A stretch of 64,000 bases of DNA from Bacteroidota bacterium (GTDB taxonomy: Bacteria > Bacteroidota > Bacteroidia > NS11-12g > UBA9320), in contig WGNA01000016.1 in assembly GCA_016124755.1 (NCBI GenBank), forward strand, positions 62,001-126,000, given 5' to 3'. The notes beneath the pieces were generated by a model, which was not told the origin of the DNA, ran no database searches, and saw only the letters and a list, made by a program, of their open reading frames with translations. The translations under genes and the position numbers were made by a program. Below, in pieces: positions 27,366-37,960 of this stretch (within the stretch, counting starts at the first letter, position 1; every line of letters starts with the position of its first letter).

Positions 27366-30300
27366 ATGCGACTAAAAAAAATTAACACCGCTTTCGGATG
27401 CATCAGACCTCAAATATCAGGGCTGATAACTCTGGTGTTGATGACATTCGGAAGTCAATCTGTATTTGCCGACCACATCATCGGCTCGGATTTCACCTAC
27501 AAGTGCTCCTCAACGAACGACAGTGTTTACGAGGTAACATACAACTTCTACCGCGACTGTAACGGTTGTTATGTTTTGGGACAATCGCCCAAATGCGGTA
27601 CTTCAGAAAACTGTAATTCAAGTTCCACCGCACCGACTTCCCTGTCGGTTGTGTGCTCTGCTACCGGTGCTCAGGTTGCCACTTTGACCATGAAAAGAAC
27701 TTCCATTATTGATATTACTAAAACCTGTAAAGCAGTTAAAAGCAGATGTGCTCAGCCGTGTAACGGATCTTTCCCGTACGGAATTGAAAAGCATGTTTTT
27801 GAAGGCACACTCGATCTCAGAGCGGCCATGAAAAAAGGATGCTGCAAATTTGAGATCACCGCAACTTTGTATGTGCGAAGCGCGCTTATCACAACCGGTC
27901 AGCAACAACAATCATTTTTCACTTCCTGTGAAATCAATGCTTGTAACGCCAAATGCAATACCTCTCCGACATTAACCAATGATCCGGTTGCGATTCTTTG
28001 TTGTAACCAACCTTATGTGTTCAACAACGGTGCAGTTGACTTTGTAGATTACGATTCCATTTCGTATTCATTTGCTCCGGCATATCGTGGATTAAATCAA
28101 CAATGTTCGTATGGCGGAACATCCACACCTACCAACCCGATTTCCGCATATTGGCCGTCCGGATTGAAATTTCCTTTTAACAATCCGAGTGCAAATCCAC
28201 CGATCGGAATTTATCTCGACCCGCAAACCGGAGATATAATTTTCACCCCGACCAAATGTTCGGAAATAGCGGTCGTCGTTATTGAAATGGTCGAGTGGCG
28301 AAAAGATACCACGGGAAAATATGTGAGGATCGGTGCAACCCGTCGTGACATGCAGTTCATTGTAATGACGTGTCCGGATAATAATCCACCATCCATTACC
28401 AATTCTAAATTTAATTATTCGACCTGTGAGGGACAAACGCTTTGTTTTAATGTAACAACCGACGACAAGGTTAAGGTTCCTCCTCCACCGGCCTCCTCTC
28501 CCCCGCCGGATACTGTGCAACTTCGATGGAACCGGGGTATTCCGGGTGCAACTTTTAAGATCGTCGACACCACTGCACGATTAAAAACCGGAGAATTCTG
28601 CTGGACTCCTCCGGTTGGATCTGCGAGCAGTCTTCCATACACTTTTACGGCAACTGTAAACGATGATGCCTGTCCGCTTGCCGCAAGTGCAACACGTGCA
28701 TTTTCGATTACCGTAAAACCGATTGCCGAAACCGAAAGGGATTACGACACACTCGAATGCGGAAAATATACTGTTACCAGTACTCCCACTGCCAATTTCA
28801 AAAATCCGCCGAAATACACGTGGCAGATTAAAGACACGACGGGAAAAATTATTTTCGACAGAAAGGTCGCTTACTTCAAGAGTACCGGGTCATTCATCAG
28901 TTCAAAGCAGTCAGATACTATTCAGTTCAGAACCGGTGGCAAATACGTGATTCAACACACCATCAACAATCAGCCGAATTGCCCGAATGATTATTACGAT
29001 ACGCTGGTGGTTCCGCCGCTGTTAGAAATAGATCTAGCCCTCGGCCCGGATACGTTTGTGTGCGCCGGAACCAGTCTCACTTTTGATCCGGTAATCATCA
29101 ACGGTATCACTCCGATCAATTATTTATGGGACGATGGATCCATTGCAAAACAAAGAAGCATATCGCTACCATCAACCGTAACGGATTCTTCCTTTTATGT
29201 TCAGATAAAAGACAAAAGTGGTTGTACCGCCTGGGACAGCGTAACCGTTTTCCTGCGGCCGAATCCAGTTGTAAAGGTCGGGCCAGACAGGCGTATTTGT
29301 GCGGGTGATACCGTTCACCTGATTCCGTACGATGAATTTGCATTCTGGGATGATCCGCGGGATACGTCTAATGTAGGAATTCAACAGGGTGATACACTTT
29401 ATTATAATTGGTCGCTGAACAGCACTTCTGTTAGTACCGATACTATTTACACCGCCAATCTCGAAGGTGAATATGTAGTTCGAGTTACCGACAGTTTAGG
29501 ATGTTTCGGAACGGATACAATGTACCTGAATGTAAACGACACCGTGATTGCCAATGCCGGAAAAGATCTGGTAAGATGCTGGAACGATCTGTTTGTTCAG
29601 AAAGCAGGTGGTCTCGACACAATTAACAAGAAATACCAAAAAGGAAAATACGAATGGTACGACATAACCGGCACTCCTGCGAAGTTTCTTTCCAACGCAG
29701 ATTCCATTAGTTATAAAATTCAAACTACAACCAAGTTCCGGCTCAATCTAATTATTTCCGAGGATACAACAACATGCTCAAATGCAGATACGGCAGTAGT
29801 TACCGTAAATCCTCTACCCACAGTTAAAATGCCTTCCAACATGGAAGTGTGTTGCGATGCCGGTGTAATAAATCTCCGGTTATTGGAAGATGCAAATGCA
29901 AAAGGAGGTGTTTGGTCGTGCAAGAAAAATCCGGGATACGTTACCAGCGGATACATTTTCGAAACATCCAAAGCTTGCGCTACCGTTTCATCAACCCATT
30001 ACTTAACTTATACTTTTACCAATCCATCAACCGGTTGCGTTAAAAACGATTCCTTTCAGATTAAAGTAAATCCGTTGCCACAGGTTGAGTTGAGAAACGG
30101 CTATTTCTGTCAGGATAAAAAAGTAGTAAATGTTAAATCAGACAACATTATTAAACTTCCCGGAAACCCGAGTCTGGGTATTCAGCAATGGAATTGTATC
30201 GATTGTAAGACGTATAATGCATCAAAAATTATTGTCGATAAAAACGGTGGCGGCCCCGGTGTTCCGCAGGATTTTGAACTGCACATCGATGAGCAAACGA

Positions 30301-32075
30301 TACCTTTAGGTTCTAAGATCGCCGACACAATTGTTGTTGAATTTGTGTACCGAAGCCAGTTTGGTTGTTACAACCGAGACACTGCAACAATTGCCATCAC
30401 CAAGGTTCCGAAAATCACTTTCTCCGGCTTCCCCGAATTGTGTTGGGATCACGGTGAAGCGTATCTGAAAGAACTGAGTAAAGTTTCTCCCGACGACGGA
30501 TACTGGTATGCTTACGACACGTTACCCGGCACGTATCACAAAGCAAGCGATCTCAACAAGGCGCTGAATAAAGGTGCACTTCAGGAAGATACATTAAATA
30601 CCTTGGGAACAGCGGAGCCGGGCTACCCGACTTCATACACATATTACATGCGGTATTATCACGACCGGTCCGGTTGTCCGACCTGGAGAGATACCACACT
30701 CACCATTAATCCGCTTCCGAAACCACAAATTATTGAGACTCCTCTTCAGGTGGTAAATTCTAATGAGCCGTACCTTTTCTGCGAAACACAGAGTGCCATA
30801 GCTTTAACCGGAAACCCTGCCGGAGGAACCTGGTCTTCGCCGTATTCAGGAGTAATGTCGGCAAATTCATTTAATCCGCAGAACGCACCAACCGGAACAC
30901 CTTTCTACATAGAATACGACTTTGTTTCTATAAAAGGTTGCCGCGGGCAGGATTCGGTTCAGGTGAATATTGAAGCGCGTCCTCAACTCGATATTCTGAA
31001 TGCCGACACCGCAATTTGCCGGGAAGCTGGAGGTATGACACTACCAATAACTGCCGAATTCAGCAACACTTCTTCGATTACCTGGGTTCCTTTAAATCCG
31101 GGGTCAAGTGTCGACAATCCGCAAAGTGCCAAGGTGAATTATACATTTAATACCAGCCCGGATTCCACAGAAACGAGAAGTCTTTATGTTCAGACAAATC
31201 CTGGAAATGCATGTCCGTTTACCGATGATTTGTACACGGTAACCGTTCACCCAAAACCGAGAGCGACGTTGGTTGTTGACGATCCGGATGGTTGTAATCC
31301 GCATACTGCCAGCATAACCACTACGATTTTAAATCAGGTGGATCCAACCACGAGCACTTACGAATGGACATACACCGACGGCGGATCTGATAATGTTCAG
31401 AACCCGAGTCATCAGTATACGACCGACGGAAAAAATACGGCAACCTTAAAACTCACTTCCGTTTTCGGTTGTGATTCAACGCTTACTACCGATGTGGATG
31501 TGTATCCGATTCCGGTAGCCGCTTTCACCCCGGACCCGAACAATTCGACAACGGCTGCACTTCCGAGATTCCGGTTCACAAATAATTCGACAGTGAACAA
31601 TGTACTCGGTGCTGTTATCGAGGAGAATAATTGGGACTTTGGGGATTTAACCCGAAGCGATGATACGTCGACTCAAGTTAGTCCGGTCTTTTTCTATCCA
31701 TCCGATACCGGAACCTATCTGGTGACTTTAAAAATCAGAACCAACCAGGGATGTGAAGATGAAGTTTCGTATCCGGTAATTATCGGTCCCGATTTGCTGG
31801 TTTATATCCCGAATGCCTTTTCTCCGGATGGCGGCGGTCCCGGAGAGAACAACGGTTTCCGGGCGGTAGTAAACGATGCGGTAAAAGACTATCATCTGAT
31901 CGTTTTTAACCGATGGGGAGAACATCTTTTTGAAACCACCAACAAAGAAGAGCGTTGGGATGGCACGTATAAAAAGGTGGCTTGTCAGCAAGATGTATAT
32001 GCTTTCTATCTCGAAGTAACCAGTTGGAATGGTGAGACCTACACGTATTCGGGAACGATAACCCTGATCCGGTAG
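27366..32075 (+). CDS. Large T9SS-secreted surface protein with PKD-like repeats and type B C-terminal domain
   Basis: 1569 residues. Signal peptide up to about 35 (GLITLVLMTFGSQSVFA), then HIIGSDFTYKC...YNFYRDCNGC, an opening typical of large Bacteroidota surface proteins. Many Ig/PKD-like repeats follow, with motifs such as GPDTFVCAGT, VGPDRRICAGD and NPLP. A PKD domain lies near 1350-1480, and the C-terminal YIPNAFSPDGGG...FNRWGEHLFET...GTITLIR is the gliding-motility-associated type B sorting domain. It is probably exported by the type IX system and held at the cell surface as an adhesin; the ligand is unknown. Confidence 0.92.
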   Translation: MRLKKINTAFGCIRPQISGLITLVLMTFGSQSVFADHIIGSDFTYKCSSTNDSVYEVTYNFYRDCNGCYVLGQSPKCGTSENCNSSSTAPTSLSVVCSATGAQVATLTMKRTSIIDITKTCKAVKSRCAQPCNGSFPYGIEKHVFEGTLDLRAAMKKGCCKFEITATLYVRSALITTGQQQQSFFTSCEINACNAKCNTSPTLTNDPVAILCCNQPYVFNNGAVDFVDYDSISYSFAPAYRGLNQQCSYGGTSTPTNPISAYWPSGLKFPFNNPSANPPIGIYLDPQTGDIIFTPTKCSEIAVVVIEMVEWRKDTTGKYVRIGATRRDMQFIVMTCPDNNPPSITNSKFNYSTCEGQTLCFNVTTDDKVKVPPPPASSPPPDTVQLRWNRGIPGATFKIVDTTARLKTGEFCWTPPVGSASSLPYTFTATVNDDACPLAASATRAFSITVKPIAETERDYDTLECGKYTVTSTPTANFKNPPKYTWQIKDTTGKIIFDRKVAYFKSTGSFISSKQSDTIQFRTGGKYVIQHTINNQPNCPNDYYDTLVVPPLLEIDLALGPDTFVCAGTSLTFDPVIINGITPINYLWDDGSIAKQRSISLPSTVTDSSFYVQIKDKSGCTAWDSVTVFLRPNPVVKVGPDRRICAGDTVHLIPYDEFAFWDDPRDTSNVGIQQGDTLYYNWSLNSTSVSTDTIYTANLEGEYVVRVTDSLGCFGTDTMYLNVNDTVIANAGKDLVRCWNDLFVQKAGGLDTINKKYQKGKYEWYDITGTPAKFLSNADSISYKIQTTTKFRLNLIISEDTTTCSNADTAVVTVNPLPTVKMPSNMEVCCDAGVINLRLLEDANAKGGVWSCKKNPGYVTSGYIFETSKACATVSSTHYLTYTFTNPSTGCVKNDSFQIKVNPLPQVELRNGYFCQDKKVVNVKSDNIIKLPGNPSLGIQQWNCIDCKTYNASKIIVDKNGGGPGVPQDFELHIDEQTIPLGSKIADTIVVEFVYRSQFGCYNRDTATIAITKVPKITFSGFPELCWDHGEAYLKELSKVSPDDGYWYAYDTLPGTYHKASDLNKALNKGALQEDTLNTLGTAEPGYPTSYTYYMRYYHDRSGCPTWRDTTLTINPLPKPQIIETPLQVVNSNEPYLFCETQSAIALTGNPAGGTWSSPYSGVMSANSFNPQNAPTGTPFYIEYDFVSIKGCRGQDSVQVNIEARPQLDILNADTAICREAGGMTLPITAEFSNTSSITWVPLNPGSSVDNPQSAKVNYTFNTSPDSTETRSLYVQTNPGNACPFTDDLYTVTVHPKPRATLVVDDPDGCNPHTASITTTILNQVDPTTSTYEWTYTDGGSDNVQNPSHQYTTDGKNTATLKLTSVFGCDSTLTTDVDVYPIPVAAFTPDPNNSTTAALPRFRFTNNSTVNNVLGAVIEENNWDFGDLTRSDDTSTQVSPVFFYPSDTGTYLVTLKIRTNQGCEDEVSYPVIIGPDLLVYIPNAFSPDGGGPGENNGFRAVVNDAVKDYHLIVFNRWGEHLFETTNKEERWDGTYKKVACQQDVYAFYLEVTSWNGETYTYSGTITLIR

Positions 32076-32086
32076 TTTCATTTCGA

Positions 32087-32557
32087 ATGCATCTTCGCAT
32101 TTGCACGATCATTCTTCTTTTTGCTCCATTTTATAAAGTGTTTGGGCAAGACGAAGATGTAAAATGCAAATGCCGGTATTACCGGGAATTTGCGAAACCG
32201 GGTTTTGTGTTTTCAACGAACCGAACATTTCCTTCTGTTTATGACGATTCAGGCAGTGGAGCAGAATACATTATTTATGGAGTTGAAGGTGGAAACAACT
32301 TCTGTCTGGTTAATCGAAGAAGAATTAACATCAGTTTTGAAACAGTTATCGGAGAAGGTATTAATTATTACCCTCACAAAAATCTTAGTCACCGAAAAAC
32401 ATTGAACGCATATTGGGCAGATTGTTCAATGATCGGAAGGTATAACATAGGACAATTTTATCTGGGATTCGGATGGGTAACCGGTTTTGTCTGGGTGAGA
32501 AAAGATTACTTCTATTCTGCACACATGGGTTTAAGCGGGAGAACAGCTTTTTTATAA
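32087..32557 (+). CDS. Small secreted protein of unknown function
   Basis: 156 residues with a signal peptide (IILLFAPFYKVFGQ, cleavage near 21), then a Cys-containing stretch DVKCKCRYYREF. The C-terminal FYLGFGWVTGF...SAHMGLSGRTAFL has the alternating pattern of outer-membrane strands, but the protein is short for a barrel and could be a remnant. It begins 11 nt after the adhesin gene, suggesting co-transcription. Confidence 0.6.
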   Translation: MHLRICTIILLFAPFYKVFGQDEDVKCKCRYYREFAKPGFVFSTNRTFPSVYDDSGSGAEYIIYGVEGGNNFCLVNRRRINISFETVIGEGINYYPHKNLSHRKTLNAYWADCSMIGRYNIGQFYLGFGWVTGFVWVRKDYFYSAHMGLSGRTAFL

Positions 32558-32592
32558 ATTGCAACCTTTCCGTTAGGTGTAATAAAAAAAAG

Positions 32593-33330
32593 ATGTTTGG
32601 ACTATTTAAAAAAAAGAAAAATGAGATTCCAGATCAATTAATTCTTAGTGTAATCGATCTGGCGGATTCAGAAAAGTATGATGAAGCACTCAAAGTTTGC
32701 GATAAAATCATTTCAATTGATTCGAATTACGATAGGGTCTATTTTGAAAGAGCCATGGTCTATCTTAATCAAGATAAACTTCAATTAGCTGCTTCCGACT
32801 TTACCAAGCTAATCGAAATTAATCCGAATTATCCAGGTGGAAAGGATTGGTATTCCAAAACGTTGGCAGAACTTGGGAAAGAAGATGCTGCCGCACAGAT
32901 TTTATACATGGATTTAAAATCCAATCCAGAAGGTATGCCAGGAATGGGTGTGTCTCCAAATAGTTGGTCTGAGTGCGCCGAGCTTTTTATAAAAGCTAAA
33001 GACCGTGAAATGGCTAAAGTAGTCCTTAATGAATATTTTGATCATCATGAAAAAAATGTAACTAACTATAGATGTTATGAGACCGCACCAATTAGATCAA
33101 TGGCAAAATTGCTGTTGTCTCTTGGGGAATCAAAGAATGCTTTGGATTATGCTATTCGAGCGAATGATAGCGAGCACAAAGTTCCAGCTGATTATGAAAT
33201 ACTAATTGAAGCATACCTTGAAAATCAAGAAAAGGATAAAGCAAAAGAACTTATAGAATATTATGTTGAGAAGATACATGGTGGATTTGAGACAAAGAAT
33301 ATAATAAAACTGAAGAGCAAATTGGAGTAA
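32593..33330 (+). CDS. TPR-repeat protein of unknown function
   Basis: 245 residues from the ATG at 32593 (MFGLFKKKKNE). The track's longer start at 32473 overlaps the previous gene in another frame and adds a basic, Cys-rich stretch without homology signs. Tetratricopeptide-like helical pairs are visible (SEKYDEALKVCDKIISIDSNYDRVYFERAMVYL; KLQLAASDFTKLIEINPNY). Cytoplasmic, with no signal peptide. The gene is visibly richer in A+T than its neighbours, which may indicate recent transfer. Confidence 0.7.
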   Translation: MFGLFKKKKNEIPDQLILSVIDLADSEKYDEALKVCDKIISIDSNYDRVYFERAMVYLNQDKLQLAASDFTKLIEINPNYPGGKDWYSKTLAELGKEDAAAQILYMDLKSNPEGMPGMGVSPNSWSECAELFIKAKDREMAKVVLNEYFDHHEKNVTNYRCYETAPIRSMAKLLLSLGESKNALDYAIRANDSEHKVPADYEILIEAYLENQEKDKAKELIEYYVEKIHGGFETKNIIKLKSKLE

Positions 33331-33429
33331 AATACACCTAATAATGTATAAGCTGTATTTAAACAACCGCCAAGACTGAACCGTTGAAATGAAGCAAACC
33401 GTTCAGGCCGGAGTTGAATTTAATAAATT

Positions 33430-33801
33430 TTGATTAAACTTTTCGGAATATTATTTATTCTAACCGGAATATTTGCAATTCTCGGTGGTCTTTACACATG
33501 GGGAGATGGCCCGTTATTGAACCAAACAGAACTCATAAAATTATTAATTCCGGCCGCTGATGTTATCTTAACCGGTCCGGCTTCACTTATCTGTGGATAC
33601 GGCGTTTTGAAGAAACTCTATTGGGCTGATTTGATAGCAATCGCCGTAAGTGGCATTTATATTTTCGGCTCTGTTCTGGTATTTATCAGTCTTTTGTGGA
33701 ATCAAAATTTCTCCGCACTTCTGATCATTCCTGCTGTAAGTGGATTCTCAATTGGTTTGGGTTTCATTATTTTCAGATTGAGAATTATTGGAAGGGCCTG
33801 A
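33430..33801 (+). CDS. Small integral membrane protein of unknown function
   Basis: 123 residues, start codon TTG (no in-frame ATG nearby). Four hydrophobic segments: LFGILFILTGIFAILGGLY, LIPAADVILTGPASLICGYGV, DLIAIAVSGIYIFGSVLVFI and LLIIPAVSGFSIGLGFIIF. No known motif. The 100 bases before it hold no other feature. Confidence 0.6.
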   Translation: MIKLFGILFILTGIFAILGGLYTWGDGPLLNQTELIKLLIPAADVILTGPASLICGYGVLKKLYWADLIAIAVSGIYIFGSVLVFISLLWNQNFSALLIIPAVSGFSIGLGFIIFRLRIIGRA

Positions 33802-33859
33802 ATAAATTTTATCCAAACACACAAGGCAATAATCAACGCTGTTGCTATTATAAAATTTC

Positions 33860-34657
33860 CTACTCTACATAAACCTCATCGCCCACTAAAATGGCAAAAA
33901 ATCCCAGGGCATTGTCGAAATTACCCGGAAGCGGAGACGGTTCGCTAAAGGGGAAATCCGGATCGTAATTGTACAACATCGAGCGGTATTTATAATATGT
34001 TTTATTCACCGAGCTTACTACAATTCTGTATTGACCCTTATCAAACGGATCGTCGTAATAATCATAAACCGTGAGGCTTTTCTGGCATCTTCCGCCTTTT
34101 GCTAATTTATCATCGGTATATCCATAATCCAGAAAATATTCTCCCCCGCTATTTATTTTATAAATATCTATAACATAATATTCTTCTGCGTCGGCATTGT
34201 CGTTCCACGAAATATAAAAATTGAGTTGCTTGTCGAACTGACTCACAATTGAATCATATCGAACCTCAATTCCGGTTGGTTTTCTGGGGCACTTTTCGGT
34301 TGCCGAAGCATGATATTTGGTTGAGTTAAATTCAACAGTATAGTTATTATTTTCTACAAGAGAACCCACAGTTCCGAGATATTGATTCTGTAAATGATAA
34401 AATGTATCCCGTTTTGTTCCCGAAATAAAAATGAACATACCATCCGAAATGGTATCGAATCCGTTAACCACTTTATCGCTAAAAATCGGATTGCTCAGCG
34501 TTGCGTGGCCCTGAGCGAGTCCGTTTAAATTATCCCAAAAAACGTAAAGCGCGGGCTTGGGTTCAATTTTAGGAACATCAATTTCCTCCACCAGAGATTC
34601 GCAACCTGTTAATCCGATTAACAAAAGCGACCATAATTTTATTGAAGTATTTCTCAC
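33860..34657 (-). CDS. DUF4249-family lipoprotein
   Basis: 265 residues with a lipoprotein signal (LWSLLLIGLTGC). The start VPKIEPKPALYVFWDN and the middle part EEYYVIDIYKIN...YRIVVSSVN fit DUF4249, a family that in Bacteroidota is encoded directly after a TonB-dependent receptor, as here (2-nt gap). It probably sits at the outer membrane as the receptor's partner; the substrate is unknown. Confidence 0.85.
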   Translation of the reverse strand: MRNTSIKLWSLLLIGLTGCESLVEEIDVPKIEPKPALYVFWDNLNGLAQGHATLSNPIFSDKVVNGFDTISDGMFIFISGTKRDTFYHLQNQYLGTVGSLVENNNYTVEFNSTKYHASATEKCPRKPTGIEVRYDSIVSQFDKQLNFYISWNDNADAEEYYVIDIYKINSGGEYFLDYGYTDDKLAKGGRCQKSLTVYDYYDDPFDKGQYRIVVSSVNKTYYKYRSMLYNYDPDFPFSEPSPLPGNFDNALGFFAILVGDEVYVE

Positions 34658-34659
34658 GA

Positions 34660-37092
34660 TTATTTGAATTTATAAGTCCAAGAAATGGATGGCAAAACCG
34701 GAAAAATGCTGATTTGCTTCAACACATTTTTATAACCGGAACCATCCGATAACGGTACCTGACCTGTGTAATAAAAAAACGGATTATGCCGATTGTACAG
34801 ATTGTAAACGCTCACTTCAAATGTTCGGTAAGTTCGTTTCAGTTCTTTTTCAAACCGGATTCCCACATCGGCCCGATGGTACGGTTTCATTCTAAATCCG
34901 TTTCGATCTGAATATTCTCTGCCAGAACTCCAGTACTGATCAATAAAAGCATTACCAGTGGGAATATTTGGAATAAAAAATTCGCTTAACGGAAGTGTAA
35001 TCGCGTTTCCGGTACCGTAAACCCAGGTTGCGGAAATATTAATATTCGGTCTCCATTTATACTGAGCAACTACCGAAACATCATGCCGCCGGTCGTAACG
35101 GGCATAAAATCGTTTTCCGTTATTTAATTCATCAAACTGCATGGTAGTCCACGATAAGGTATATCCGATCCAACCGGTGAGTCTTCCTTCTTTTCGTTGC
35201 AAAAGCAATTCGGTTCCGCAACTTCTACCGTCGCCGGTGGTAACATTATCTTCCCATGTAATTTGTTCAGCACCGGGATTATCTCCCTGAATACTTAAAA
35301 ATGAAGCGCCCTCTTTATAACCAATAATATTGTTCATCACTTTGTAATACCCTTCGAGCGTAATAAAGAAGCGATATGCCGGAATATCCTTCGCCAAACC
35401 AGCCGCAACCTGCTGAGATTGCTGTGGCGGAATTCGGTTGGTGGCTGGCACCCACAAATCGGTCGGCAAGCCAACACCACTATTGCTCAGCAAATGAATA
35501 TATTGATTCATAAAAGCATACGAAGCCTTTGCCGACAATCCTTTTTTAATACTGTAATTGAGTGAAACTCTGGGTTCGGGTCGGAAATAATTGCGTCCTT
35601 TCACGTGAAATGAACTAAAGCGCATCCCGGCCATACCGCGCAATTTGGTTCCAACACGAAATTCGTCTTCGGCATATAATCCGGTTTCAACGGTTTTGTA
35701 ATGAGTAGCCCGATCAATTTTTTCATCAATAAATTCTCCTTTTATCGCGAGTGCATCCGGGGTAAATAAATGATGTGTTGCGGCAAATCCGAATCGAATT
35801 TTATGATTGTCGGAAAGTGACCAGTCGTAATCCTGTTTTAAACTAAAATCGCGGATTCCCGAATTATACTGAATATCAAAATCAACCTTGTCGTTTGTCC
35901 ATTGTGTTGCTCCGATTCCGAGATTATACCGACTAAATATGAGGGATGTATTCAGAAATAATTTCGAATTCACAACATGATTCCAGCGAAGAGTTGCGGT
36001 GGCATTTCCCCAACCGAAATTCGTTTTGCTTTTCCATTTGTCACTTACAAATAAGCTCGTTTGGGTTTCGTTCACATAAAACTTATCCTGACCGAAATAA
36101 CCACTTAAATAAATTCTGTCGTTTTCGGAAAGTTCGTAATTGAGCTTGGCATTTAAATCATAAAAATAATATCCGGCAGAAGATCCTTTCGTGCTGGCAA
36201 AAACAAATGGTTGAATCAAGGCATCGATATAAGTACGACGTCCGGAAATAATAAAAGAACCTTTTCCTTTTGCAAACGGACCTTCGAGAACACCGCGTGA
36301 AGAAATGGCTCCCAACCCGACTTCACCGGTTATATGATCCTTGTTGCCATCCTTCATATTCATATCGATAACTGAAGAAAGTCTTCCTCCGTAACGTGCC
36401 GGAAACCCACCTTTAATTAACTCGACACTCCGAAGAGCGTCCCCGTTAAAAAGTGAGAAAAAGCCAAAAAGATGTTGGGCATTATAAACGGTAGCACCAT
36501 CGAGTACAATCAGGTTTTGATCGGGGCCGCCACCTCGAACATAAATTCCGCTTTGTCCTTCCGAACCGCTTTGAACACCGGGCATGAGTTGAAGAACTTT
36601 CAACACGTCCTTTTCCCCAAAAATGGCCGGAATTTCCTTGATCTGCCGAATAGGAATATCAATCGTACTCATTTGAATTTTCTCGCTTTCATCCTGTTTG
36701 TTACCGGCTTTTACAACCGCCTCCTTCAGAATGTCGGTTTCCGGAGTGAGTGTAATGTCGAGGCGTTTGTCTTCGGTTAGATTTAATTTCTCTGAGTGTT
36801 GCTCGTAACCGATATACGCAAAGAATATTTCGTGTTCCCCTTCGGGAAGCGATATCGAATAAAAACCATAATTGTTGGTTAGCGTCCCGTGTTTGCCATC
36901 TTCCGAAAACACGTAAACACCGAGTAGAAGTTCAAGACTTCCGGTCTCTTTAACAAAACCGGAAACGGTATGATTTGTCTGAGATCTGAGATTGCCGGAA
37001 AAGCAAATCAGGAGGATTGCTGTTAAAAGGAGTTGTGGCTTTTGCAGGAAAGTATACGGTAATACGGGCCTGCACTTTAAGGTGCATTTCAC
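34660..37092 (-). CDS. TonB-dependent receptor with carboxypeptidase-regulatory-like domain
   Basis: 810 residues. Signal sequence to about 38 (LLLTAILLICFSGNLRSQ), a carboxypeptidase-regulatory-like beta domain (HTVSGFVKETGSLELLLGVYVFSEDG), a plug (KEIPAIFGEKDVLKVLQLMPGVQSGSEGQSGIYVRGGGPDQNLIVLDG) and an outer-membrane barrel ending in ISWTYKFK. Imports a large or scarce substrate using TonB energy. The start is GTG; no ATG gives a complete signal peptide. Paired with a DUF4249 lipoprotein. Nothing here indicates the substrate. Confidence 0.93.
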   Translation of the reverse strand: MKCTLKCRPVLPYTFLQKPQLLLTAILLICFSGNLRSQTNHTVSGFVKETGSLELLLGVYVFSEDGKHGTLTNNYGFYSISLPEGEHEIFFAYIGYEQHSEKLNLTEDKRLDITLTPETDILKEAVVKAGNKQDESEKIQMSTIDIPIRQIKEIPAIFGEKDVLKVLQLMPGVQSGSEGQSGIYVRGGGPDQNLIVLDGATVYNAQHLFGFFSLFNGDALRSVELIKGGFPARYGGRLSSVIDMNMKDGNKDHITGEVGLGAISSRGVLEGPFAKGKGSFIISGRRTYIDALIQPFVFASTKGSSAGYYFYDLNAKLNYELSENDRIYLSGYFGQDKFYVNETQTSLFVSDKWKSKTNFGWGNATATLRWNHVVNSKLFLNTSLIFSRYNLGIGATQWTNDKVDFDIQYNSGIRDFSLKQDYDWSLSDNHKIRFGFAATHHLFTPDALAIKGEFIDEKIDRATHYKTVETGLYAEDEFRVGTKLRGMAGMRFSSFHVKGRNYFRPEPRVSLNYSIKKGLSAKASYAFMNQYIHLLSNSGVGLPTDLWVPATNRIPPQQSQQVAAGLAKDIPAYRFFITLEGYYKVMNNIIGYKEGASFLSIQGDNPGAEQITWEDNVTTGDGRSCGTELLLQRKEGRLTGWIGYTLSWTTMQFDELNNGKRFYARYDRRHDVSVVAQYKWRPNINISATWVYGTGNAITLPLSEFFIPNIPTGNAFIDQYWSSGREYSDRNGFRMKPYHRADVGIRFEKELKRTYRTFEVSVYNLYNRHNPFFYYTGQVPLSDGSGYKNVLKQISIFPVLPSISWTYKFK

Positions 37093-37157
37093 GCCGGAAA
37101 TTACGCAGAATCAGAGATCGTATTATGCGAACCGGACTGCTGAAATTAGATTTACAA

Positions 37158-37865
37158 TCAGCTTACAAGAGTTCCGACCTGCTCACCCCTTACGAGATCC
37201 AAAAGGTTGTTTTCTTTATTCATATCGAAAACGATAATCGGAAGTTTGTTTTCCTGACACAAGGTAAAAGCCGTCATGTCCATCACTTTCAGATTTCGTT
37301 GAATTACATCCGTAAAGGAAATATTGTCGAACCGGGTAGCGCTGGAGTCTTTTTCCGGATCGGCCGTATACACTCCGTCGACGCGGGTTCCCTTTAACAA
37401 AACGTCGGCTTCTATTTCTACGGCGCGAAGAGAAGCTGCGGTGTCTGTGGTAAAATACGGGTTTCCGGTTCCGGCTCCGAAAATTACAACCCGACCTTTT
37501 TCAAGGTGACGGATGGCACGCCGGCGAATAAATGGTTCTGCGATTTGTTCCATTTTAATAGCGCTGAGCAAACGGGTATAAATTCCGTGTTTTTCTAATG
37601 CGCCCTGAAGAGCCATTGCATTGATAACGGTAGCCAGCATTCCCATGTAATCGGCCTGAGCGCGATCGTCCATTCCGCCTTCAACACCCTGAACGCCCCG
37701 GAAGATGTTACCTCCTCCGATTACAATAGCCACTTCAACTCCCAGATCTACGACCTGTTTAATTTCTGTGGCGTATTGGGCTAAAACTGTGGGATCAATA
37801 CCGTACGACTGATTTCCGAGCAGAGATTCTCCGCTGAGTTTGAGAAGGATTCTTTTAAAGCGCAT
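37158..37865 (-). CDS. pyrH: UMP kinase
   Basis: 235 residues from the ATG at 37865 ([15 protein letters not shown]). The track's start at 37913 adds 16 residues that include translated terminator sequence. Phosphorylates UMP to UDP and is often feedback-controlled by UTP. Seen: [50 protein letters not shown]. frr, a frequent neighbour, is not adjacent; the TonB receptor gene lies downstream. Confidence 0.95.
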   Translation of the reverse strand: MRFKRILLKLSGESLLGNQSYGIDPTVLAQYATEIKQVVDLGVEVAIVIGGGNIFRGVQGVEGGMDDRAQADYMGMLATVINAMALQGALEKHGIYTRLLSAIKMEQIAEPFIRRRAIRHLEKGRVVIFGAGTGNPYFTTDTAASLRAVEIEADVLLKGTRVDGVYTADPEKDSSATRFDNISFTDVIQRNLKVMDMTAFTLCQENKLPIIVFDMNKENNLLDLVRGEQVGTLVS

Positions 37866-37916
37866 GATGTATAAGGTGGCGTGACAAAATTCTGTTTTCC
37901 TTTTAAAAAGCAAAAA

Positions 37917-37942
37917 AAAAGGGGAAACAATGTTTCCCCTTT
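37917..37942 (-). terminator. Rho-independent terminator of the rplM-rpsI-rpsB-tsf operon
   Basis: On the minus strand AAAGGGGAAAC pairs perfectly with GTTTCCCCTTT around a 3-nt loop and is followed by nine T. It lies 19 nt after the tsf stop and separates tsf from pyrH. Confidence 0.93.
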
Positions 37943-37960
37943 CAATGTATTTAAGCTGGC

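Noticed and set aside
32473-32592. N-terminal extension of the TPR gene
   Set aside because: It overlaps the preceding gene out of frame and the ATG at 32593 gives a natural start.
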